NCBI GenBank assembly: GCA_934746015.1
Contig: CAKVEW010000001.1
Coordinates: 248,001-312,000, forward strand
Direction: 5' to 3'
Length of the DNA: 64,000 nt
From: an uncultured Clostridium sp.
Lineage (GTDB): Bacteria > Bacillota > Clostridia > Clostridiales > Clostridiaceae
The notes below the pieces were generated by a model. That model searched no databases. It was not told where the DNA came from and worked only from the letters and a program-made list of their open reading frames with translations. Shown here one piece after another: positions 58,019 to 64,000 of this stretch. Positions within the stretch are counted from its first letter, which is position 1, and each line of letters starts with the position of its first letter. A program made the position numbers and the translations under genes.

Positions 58019-59125
58019 CTAAACCTCCATAAAAATTGTATCTGGTTTCTCTGGATTAAATACTTCATTAACCCACATTACAGTAACCATATCACTTGTT
58101 CCAGTATTTATTATGTTATGTGTATATCCTACTGGAATATCTATTACTTCAAGTTTTTCTCCAGTTACTTTATATTCAATAATTTCTTCACTATCAATTT
58201 TTCTAAATTGAATAAGTCCTTCACCACTTACAACTAAGAACTTTTCATTTTTTGTATGATGATAATGATTCCCCTTAGTTATTCCTGGTTTTGAAATATT
58301 AATGGAAACTTGTCCTCTATCTGAGCTCTTCAAAAATTCTGTAAATGATCCTCTATTATCAACATTCATTTTTAATGGGTAACTGAATTTATCTTCTGGT
58401 AAATAGCTTAAATATGTGCTATAAAGCTTTTTAGTAAATTCATCTTCCATATTAGTAATCATTAAATTTTTTCTACTTTCAACAAAGCTATTTAATAGTT
58501 CTACTATTTTCCCTAATGTAGCTTTATGTTCTATATCAACCTTTGTATAACCACTTAATGAGCTTTTATCTTCCATAGATGAAATTAAACACCTAACAAC
58601 ATCATCTATATATACTAAAGTTAATTCTATATTAGGGTCTGAAATCCAAACTTCTTCTTCCCTAGAAATTTTATTACAAAATGTAGCTACAGCTGAATTA
58701 TAGTTAGGTCTACACCATTTTCCAAAAACATTTGGTAATCTATATATATATACCTTTGCATTTGATGAAGTACTATACATTAATAATTCTTCTTCTGCCA
58801 ACTTCTTGCTTTTTCCATATGCATTATCTAATTCTGCTTGAATAGAAGATGTTATTGCTATTGGAGTGTTTTTATTATTATCCTTTAATATTTTTACTAT
58901 TTCACCCGTTAACCCAGAATTACCTTCAAAAAATTCCTTTTCATCTTTTGGTCTATTTATACCTGCTAAATGAAAAATAAAATTTGCTTCTAATAAGGCA
59001 TCTTTCAATTCTTCTTTTGTATTATCTTTATCTATAGAAATAACTTTATATTTCTTTAACTCATTTAATCTAGCTATAAGATTTTTCCCAATAAACCCAT
59101 TTGCTCCTGTTACTAATACCTTCAT
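58019..59125 (-). CDS. fnlB: FnlB/CapF bifunctional epimerase-reductase with cupin domain
   Basis: 368-aa enzyme of the UDP-L-FucNAc route. N-terminal extended SDR (KVLVTGANGFIGKNL, FHLAGINRPKDE, AYGKSKKLAEEELL with the Tyr/Lys pair) and a C-terminal cupin (about 245-368) with FTEFLKSSDRGQVSINI, the metal-binding GNHYHHTKNEKFLVV and GYTHNIINTG. This two-domain layout is diagnostic for CapF. The stop is 4 bases before the 2-epimerase start. Confidence 0.95.
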   Translation of the reverse strand: MKVLVTGANGFIGKNLIARLNELKKYKVISIDKDNTKEELKDALLEANFIFHLAGINRPKDEKEFFEGNSGLTGEIVKILKDNNKNTPIAITSSIQAELDNAYGKSKKLAEEELLMYSTSSNAKVYIYRLPNVFGKWCRPNYNSAVATFCNKISREEEVWISDPNIELTLVYIDDVVRCLISSMEDKSSLSGYTKVDIEHKATLGKIVELLNSFVESRKNLMITNMEDEFTKKLYSTYLSYLPEDKFSYPLKMNVDNRGSFTEFLKSSDRGQVSINISKPGITKGNHYHHTKNEKFLVVSGEGLIQFRKIDSEEIIEYKVTGEKLEVIDIPVGYTHNIINTGTSDMVTVMWVNEVFNPEKPDTIFMEV

Positions 59126-59137
59126 AACTTTCTCCTA

Positions 59138-60196
59138 TCAAATGCTTTCAGAAAACATTTCTATCTCTTTTTCTTTAATAACTTTAAAATTCTTTAATTC
59201 CTTTTGAATATAAGGAAGTTTTAATAACATTTCTTTTACTTGCATAATATTTATTCTATTTGTATTATCTGAATTATACTCTTCTTGATTTCTTCTTGAG
59301 CCTTCACCTTCTGTAAAGTACTTAGCATAATTTAAATCTCTATTATCTGATGGTATTCTGAAATAATTTTCACAGTCTTCTGATTTAACAAATTCTTCTT
59401 TAGTTAGTAGTGTTTCATAAGCCTTTTCTCCATGCCTTGCACCAATTATTTTAATTCCAACCTCTGAATCAAATAATTCCTTTAAAGCTGTTGCTAATTC
59501 TAGTATTGTGCAAGCTGGAGCTTTTTGAACAAATATATCTCCTTGTTCTCCATGTTCAAAAGCATATAAAACTAAATCTACTGATTCTTCTAGAGACATC
59601 ATATATCTTGTCATATTTGGATCTGTAACTGTCAAATCCTTGCCTTGCTTCATTAATTCTATAAATAGAGGAATTACTGAACCTCTTGATGCCATAACAT
59701 TACCATATCTAGTTCCACAAAATACAGTTTCTCCTTCTTCAGCTGATCTTGCTCTAGCTATCATAGTTTTTTCAGCCATTGCTTTAGATATCCCCATAGC
59801 ATTTACAGGATATACAGCTTTATCTGTACTTAATAAAATACATTTTTTAACTCCATTAGCTAAACAGGACTTAAATACATTATCTGAGCCTTCTATATTA
59901 GTTTGAACTGCTTGCATTGGATAGAATTCACATGAAGGTACTTGCTTTAAAGCTGCTGCATGAAATACATAGTCTACGCCTTTCATAGCATAATTAATGC
60001 TATCCAAATCTCTAACATCTCCAATATAATATTTCACCTTATCACTTTTAATAATTCTTCTCATATCATCTTGCTTTTTTTCATCTCTTGAAAAAACTCT
60101 AACTTCTTTAATATCTGTATTAATAAATCTCTTTAATACTGCATTACCAAATGAGCCTGTACCGCCTGTTATTAATAAAACCTTATCTTTAAACAT
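59138..60196 (-). CDS. fnlA: FnlA/CapE UDP-GlcNAc 4,6-dehydratase/5-epimerase
   Basis: First enzyme of the UDP-L-FucNAc route. SDR with GGTGSFGNAVL nucleotide loop, VFSRDEKKQDDMRR, FHAAALKQVPSCE, LLSTDKAVYPVNAMGISKAMAEK (Met/Lys catalytic pair of the CapE type) and TRYGNVMASRGSVIPLF. From the ATG at 60196 (AGGAGG 9 bases upstream) it has 352 aa. It heads the fnlA-B-C trio and follows the GT4 gene. Confidence 0.95.
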   Translation of the reverse strand: MFKDKVLLITGGTGSFGNAVLKRFINTDIKEVRVFSRDEKKQDDMRRIIKSDKVKYYIGDVRDLDSINYAMKGVDYVFHAAALKQVPSCEFYPMQAVQTNIEGSDNVFKSCLANGVKKCILLSTDKAVYPVNAMGISKAMAEKTMIARARSAEEGETVFCGTRYGNVMASRGSVIPLFIELMKQGKDLTVTDPNMTRYMMSLEESVDLVLYAFEHGEQGDIFVQKAPACTILELATALKELFDSEVGIKIIGARHGEKAYETLLTKEEFVKSEDCENYFRIPSDNRDLNYAKYFTEGEGSRRNQEEYNSDNTNRINIMQVKEMLLKLPYIQKELKNFKVIKEKEIEMFSESI

Positions 60197-60209
60197 AAAT
60201 AAGTTCCTC

Positions 60210-61436
60210 CTAATCAATTTTACAAGATCTATTAATAGTATTTAATATTACATCAGCTGATTTTTCAGCAGTATAATTTTCTATTAAATATTTTCTTGAA
60301 TTGGCTCCCATCCTACTAAGGATATCTCTATCCTTATCTAATTTTTCTACTATATTATTAAACTCTTTTAAATTGCCACTCTCACACCAATATCCAAACC
60401 TGCCATCTACTATAACTTTGCCTATATCAGTATTTATATCTGTTGCTGCTACTACTGGCAAACTATAATCCATATATCCCAATAATCTTGAAGGAAAATT
60501 AGGAATAGTGAATCTGCTATCTAAAAGTATTAATCCTACATCTGATAGCATTACATAATTATCATATTCTTCCTTAGGTAAAAATGAATATAACTTTGTA
60601 TTAATAGGATCCTCCCTTTTAATAAAGTTTTCTAGCTTTTTATATTCAGTTCCAGTTCCTATAATCAAGAAAAATATATTGTTTTTATTTTTATATTCAT
60701 TAATTATCTCTATTAAAAAATCTATTCCTTGAGGCCTACCTAAATTCCCACCATATATAAAAACAAGTGCTTCCTTAGGAATTCCAATTTCTTTTTTTAA
60801 TCTTATCTTTTCTTCATATTCTAAAAGGTTAACTTTACTTGGCTTAATAGAATTAGAACATACTTCTACTATATCTTTATTAATATAATTATTTTTTTCT
60901 AATAAATATTGTTTATTTTTTTCTGACATACATCCTATATGATCTGATATAAAATAAAGTCTTTTCTCTTTTTTTGAAAAAAACTTATGTAAAAAACTAT
61001 TTTCCTTAATCATACCTATATCTACTGCATTCTGTGGAAATATATCTTTTAGTAGTAAATAAGACTTTGCTCCATCTCTCTTCTTTATCATTTTTATAAC
61101 CTTTTCAAAGGTTATTGGTGGAGTTGAATATATTATTAAATCAAATTTAATATCATTAAAATATTTTTTTATATCATTTATAAATTGATACTCAATTAAT
61201 AATGTTGACATTCCCTTTTCAATAATATTTGTTTTTTGAATATTTCCAGTCTTCACTCTTAATACAGTTATATTTTTTTCTTTTTTTAAGAAAGTTTTTC
61301 TTTTATTTCTTCTTTCTAAACAAGTTGTCACATATACATTGTTTCCTTTGGATTCTAGTTCCATCATTAAGTCAGTATATATATTTCTGTCATTATTACC
61401 TTCTGGATAACCTAAAGTTAAAAATAATATATTCAA
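60210..61436 (-). CDS. Glycosyltransferase family 4 (WbuB-like)
   Basis: GT-B enzyme of 408 aa. From the TTG at 61436 (GGAGG 8 bases upstream) it starts LNILFLTLGYPEGNN. Further blocks: IYSTPPITFEKVIKMIKKRDGA, LLLKDIFPQNAVDIGMI, IYGGNLGRPQGIDFLI and FPSRLLGYMDYSLPVVAATD. The KDIFPQNAVDIG region is typical of WbuB-type FucNAc transferases. It immediately precedes fnlA, so it may transfer L-FucNAc. The in-frame GTG at 61451 lies in the ribosome site. Confidence 0.9.
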   Translation of the reverse strand: MNILFLTLGYPEGNNDRNIYTDLMMELESKGNNVYVTTCLERRNKRKTFLKKEKNITVLRVKTGNIQKTNIIEKGMSTLLIEYQFINDIKKYFNDIKFDLIIYSTPPITFEKVIKMIKKRDGAKSYLLLKDIFPQNAVDIGMIKENSFLHKFFSKKEKRLYFISDHIGCMSEKNKQYLLEKNNYINKDIVEVCSNSIKPSKVNLLEYEEKIRLKKEIGIPKEALVFIYGGNLGRPQGIDFLIEIINEYKNKNNIFFLIIGTGTEYKKLENFIKREDPINTKLYSFLPKEEYDNYVMLSDVGLILLDSRFTIPNFPSRLLGYMDYSLPVVAATDINTDIGKVIVDGRFGYWCESGNLKEFNNIVEKLDKDRDILSRMGANSRKYLIENYTAEKSADVILNTINRSCKID

Positions 61437-61456
61437 GCTTTCTTCCTCCACCGCTT

Positions 61457-62095
61457 TTATTTAATTACTTTTGCAGGAATTCCAACTGCAGTTTTATTGC
61501 TATCAATATCTTTTACTACAACGGAACCGGCTCCAATTATACTATTACTTCCAATTCTTTTTCCTTGAATTATCTGAGTACCAGTGCCTAATTCAGCACA
61601 TTCTCCAATATCACAATTTCCAGATATATTAACACTTGGATATATAGTAGCATAATTATTTATAATAACATCATGACCAACTGTACAATCAATATTTATT
61701 ATTATATGACTAGCTATTTGAACATTCACAGTCATAATACTACCTGCACATATAATGCATCCTTCTCCAATTTCATTATATTTTTTAGACATAATAACTG
61801 AAGGATGTATTAAAGTAGCTGGTTTGATATTATACTTAATGCATTTATTTTCTATAATGTCTCTTTTAACTTTTGAGTTTCCTATCGCACACACATAATA
61901 AATATCTTTTTTATCCTCTAAATATTCAAATCCACCTAGAATTCTATAACCATTTAAATCTTTACCATGCTTTTCTTTATCTTCATCAATAAATCCAAGT
62001 AGATTCCATTCCGTACCAACTTCATTTATTTCATCAATAAGCCATGCAACTTCTCTGCCAAAGCCACCAGCTCCAATAATAACTAAATCCTTCAT
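61457..62095 (-). CDS. NeuD/PglD-family sugar O/N-acetyltransferase
   Basis: 212-aa left-handed beta-helix acetyltransferase. N-terminal PglD_N Rossmann-like domain LVIIGAGGFGREVAWLIDE, then hexapeptide repeats (about 105-205, with CIICAGSIMTVNVQI, IIINIDCTVGHDV, GNCDIGECAELGTGTQI and SIIGAGSVVVKDI). The conserved catalytic His is in DCTVGHD. Together with the aminotransferase two genes upstream it can make UDP-diNAc-bacillosamine. Confidence 0.93.
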   Translation of the reverse strand: MKDLVIIGAGGFGREVAWLIDEINEVGTEWNLLGFIDEDKEKHGKDLNGYRILGGFEYLEDKKDIYYVCAIGNSKVKRDIIENKCIKYNIKPATLIHPSVIMSKKYNEIGEGCIICAGSIMTVNVQIASHIIINIDCTVGHDVIINNYATIYPSVNISGNCDIGECAELGTGTQIIQGKRIGSNSIIGAGSVVVKDIDSNKTAVGIPAKVIK

Positions 62096-62195
62096 AATTA
62101 TTCACCCTTTTTTTCTTAATATTTAACTATAAAACAACAATATACCTACTATCTAACTGAAACTATAAAATTATTCTCATTTTATATGTATATTT

Positions 62196-62792
62196 TTAAT
62201 TTGTTCCGTTAAAATACTCTGTAGTTGCTTGTCCATCCTTATTTATATCTTCTCTTTTTATTACCTTATATATAGTTAAAAATATAATTTTCAAATCAAG
62301 TTTAAAACTCCAATTTTTTACATACCATATATCTAAATCAAATTTTTCATTCCAGCTTAAATTATTCCTTCCATTAATTTGAGCCCATCCAGTTAGTCCT
62401 GGTAAAACATCATGTCTTTTAATCTGTTCCTCATTATATAGTGATAAATATTGAACTAATAATGGCCTTGGCCCCACTATACTCATATCTCCCTTTAGTA
62501 TATTAATTAACTCTGGCAATTCATCTATACTTAAGCTTCTAATCATTTTCCCAAATGAAGTCATTCTCTCTTCATCTGATAATAAATTACCATCCTTATC
62601 TCTACTGTCTATCATTGTTCTAAATTTAATTATTTTAAATAACTTATTATCTTTACCTACCCTTTCTTGAAGGAAGAAAATAGGACTTCCAAGTTTAACC
62701 CTTATTAATATTGCTATTATAATTAAAATAGGAAATAATAATATTAAAGCAATTAATGCACATATAAAATCAAAACTTCTTTTTAAAAACAT
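62196..62792 (-). CDS. Initiating sugar-1-phosphate transferase (PglC type)
   Basis: 198-aa bacterial sugar transferase with one N-terminal re-entrant/membrane helix (about 7-28), [47 protein letters not shown] and [19 protein letters not shown]. It places a phospho-sugar, likely di-N-acetylbacillosamine from the flanking genes, on undecaprenyl phosphate to start the first polysaccharide. It is the core-only form like PglC. Confidence 0.93.
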   Translation of the reverse strand: MFLKRSFDFICALIALILLFPILIIIAILIRVKLGSPIFFLQERVGKDNKLFKIIKFRTMIDSRDKDGNLLSDEERMTSFGKMIRSLSIDELPELINILKGDMSIVGPRPLLVQYLSLYNEEQIKRHDVLPGLTGWAQINGRNNLSWNEKFDLDIWYVKNWSFKLDLKIIFLTIYKVIKREDINKDGQATTEYFNGTN

Positions 62793-62821
62793 TCTAATAC
62801 TCCTTATGTAGCATTTTATAT

Positions 62822-63961
62822 TTAATTATTTATAAATAAACTTCTTATAATTGCAATTACTCTCTTCATATCATCCATACTATTTTTAGTATCACTTGGT
62901 AAGCATAAACCTCTTTTAAATATATCTTTTGCTACTGAATCTGAATCGTAATGTGAATAAAAATCAAACTTCATATAATATGGTTGCATATGCATCGGCT
63001 TCCATATATATCTTGCTTCTATTTCCTGGCTTTCTAAAGCTAAAATTATATCTATTGGTTTTATTTTGCTATTTTTCTTTATTGTAATACAGCTTAACCA
63101 ATAATTAGGATTGCCATATTCACAAATTGGCATCATTTCAATATCATCTATATCCTTAAAAGCTTCCATATAGGTTTCATATATTTTTTTCTTTTTTTCT
63201 ATTCTTTTATCTAATACCCTTAATTGTCCTCTTCCAATACCTGCTACAATATTAGACATTCTATAGTTATAACCTAACTCTATATGCTCATAATATCTTT
63301 CATTTTCCCTTGATTGAGTTGCCCAAAATCTAGCTTTTTTTATTTTTTCATCACTGTTAGATACTAGCATTCCTCCACCAGAAGTTGTGATTATTTTATT
63401 TCCATTGAATGAAAATATGCCAAATTCACCAATACTACCTGTTTGTACTCCTTTATAAGTTGCACCTAAGGATTCAGCTGCATCTTCTATAATTGGAGTT
63501 TTATATCTATCACATACTTCTTTTATTTTATCCATATCACAACTTTGTCCATATAAATGAACTACTATAACGGCCTTAGGCATTTTATTATTTTTGTTAG
63601 CATTAATAAACGCTTTTTCTAAAGCTACTGGTGACATATTCCAGCTTTCTGGCTCCGAATCTATAAATACTGGTTCACCATTTTCATACATTATAGGATT
63701 ACAACTAGCAGCAAATGTTAAGCTTGAACAAAATACAACATCGCCTTCCTTTATTCCTATAGATTTTAATGCTAAATGTATTGCTGACGTTCCTGAAACC
63801 AGAGCTACTGATGATTTTATTCCTACATAATCTGCAATTTCTCTTTCAAAAGCATTTACATTTTCCCCCAAAGGTGCTATCCAATTACTTTCAAATGCTT
63901 CTTCTATAAATTTTTCTTCTAAACCACCCATATGTGGTGATGCTAAATATAACTTTGCCAC
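62822..63961 (-). CDS. DegT/DnrJ/EryC1 aminotransferase (PglE/EpsN type)
   Basis: PLP aminotransferase, 379 aa, probably converting UDP-4-keto-6-deoxy-GlcNAc to its 4-amino form. N-terminal [23 protein letters not shown]-binding [30 protein letters not shown] (Asp), the Schiff-base Lys in [17 protein letters not shown], and the YWLSCITI C-terminal block. Start is GTG at 63961, with GGGGTGG 6 bases upstream. The expected UDP-GlcNAc 4,6-dehydratase would be the preceding gene, only whose last codons are in the window. Confidence 0.93.
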   Translation of the reverse strand: MAKLYLASPHMGGLEEKFIEEAFESNWIAPLGENVNAFEREIADYVGIKSSVALVSGTSAIHLALKSIGIKEGDVVFCSSLTFAASCNPIMYENGEPVFIDSEPESWNMSPVALEKAFINANKNNKMPKAVIVVHLYGQSCDMDKIKEVCDRYKTPIIEDAAESLGATYKGVQTGSIGEFGIFSFNGNKIITTSGGGMLVSNSDEKIKKARFWATQSRENERYYEHIELGYNYRMSNIVAGIGRGQLRVLDKRIEKKKKIYETYMEAFKDIDDIEMMPICEYGNPNYWLSCITIKKNSKIKPIDIILALESQEIEARYIWKPMHMQPYYMKFDFYSHYDSDSVAKDIFKRGLCLPSDTKNSMDDMKRVIAIIRSLFINN

Positions 63962-63974
63962 TTTTATCCACCCC

Positions 63975-64000
63975 TTATTTAGTTGTTGCTATTTCTTCAA
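63975..64000 (-). CDS. C-terminal end of upstream gene (partial)
   Basis: The last codons of a minus-strand gene, reading EEIATTK then TAA at 63975-63977, 13 bases before the aminotransferase start. Its identity cannot be read from seven residues; a bacillosamine-type 4,6-dehydratase would fit the context. Confidence 0.5.

Overview
The window reads as chromosomal DNA of a low-GC Clostridium sensu stricto (cluster I) species. The evidence is the very AT-rich base use, strong GGAGG ribosome sites with many TTG/GTG starts, PRD/RAT-controlled PTS operons, and a DUF1659/DUF2922 pair typical of clostridia. I cannot name the species. Almost every gene lies on the minus strand, so transcription runs from right to left. 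I saw no tRNA, rRNA or CRISPR array.

From the right: (1) 64000-49430 is a polysaccharide locus. It holds a bacillosamine-type aminotransferase, acetyltransferase and initiating sugar transferase, the FnlA/B/C (CapE/F/G) route to UDP-L-FucNAc, three glycosyltransferase-type or transferase steps, a Wzy-like polymerase and a Wzx flippase. Its tail carries a LicD transferase, a class V aminotransferase, a GNAT protein and a LicC-like nucleotidyltransferase, which looks like a phospho-substituent cassette. An LCP ligase gene (48268-49200) follows. (2) 48194-38894 is an accessory stretch: a NERD/HRDC gene broken by an in-frame stop, two Fic proteins, a phage replisome-type protein, an LPXTG surface protein, a HepT-MntA toxin-antitoxin pair and the DUF1659/DUF2922 pair. 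Two gene remnants here form a reciprocal pattern with two intact genes. (3) 38605-17846 is a block of sugar uptake operons. There are two LicT/RAT-controlled beta-glucoside PTS plus GH1 cassettes, a mannose-family PTS with nanE and nagA (amino-sugar use), and an Ula-like PTS with a transaldolase-family enzyme and a PRD/EIIA regulator. (4) 17604-3673 is a second capsule locus, with CpsC/CpsD control, Ugd, a frameshifted uronate epimerase, two TupA-like ATP-grasp ligases, glycosyltransferases, Wzx and Wzy. (5) 3404-1 has a REP-associated tyrosine transposase flanked by its palindromes, then a sugar ABC transporter cut by the window edge.

The most interesting points are: the Ugd/epimerase/double-TupA combination, which predicts an amino-acid-decorated uronate polysaccharide; a one-base frameshift in an A8 tract in the epimerase; the family of CCCCWGGGG palindromes around the transposase and at the PTS operons; the reciprocal remnants near 42.7 kb and 44.4 kb; a likely ATT start codon at 42885; and the nonsense-interrupted NERD gene. 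Functions are inferred from motifs and context only; no database search was possible.
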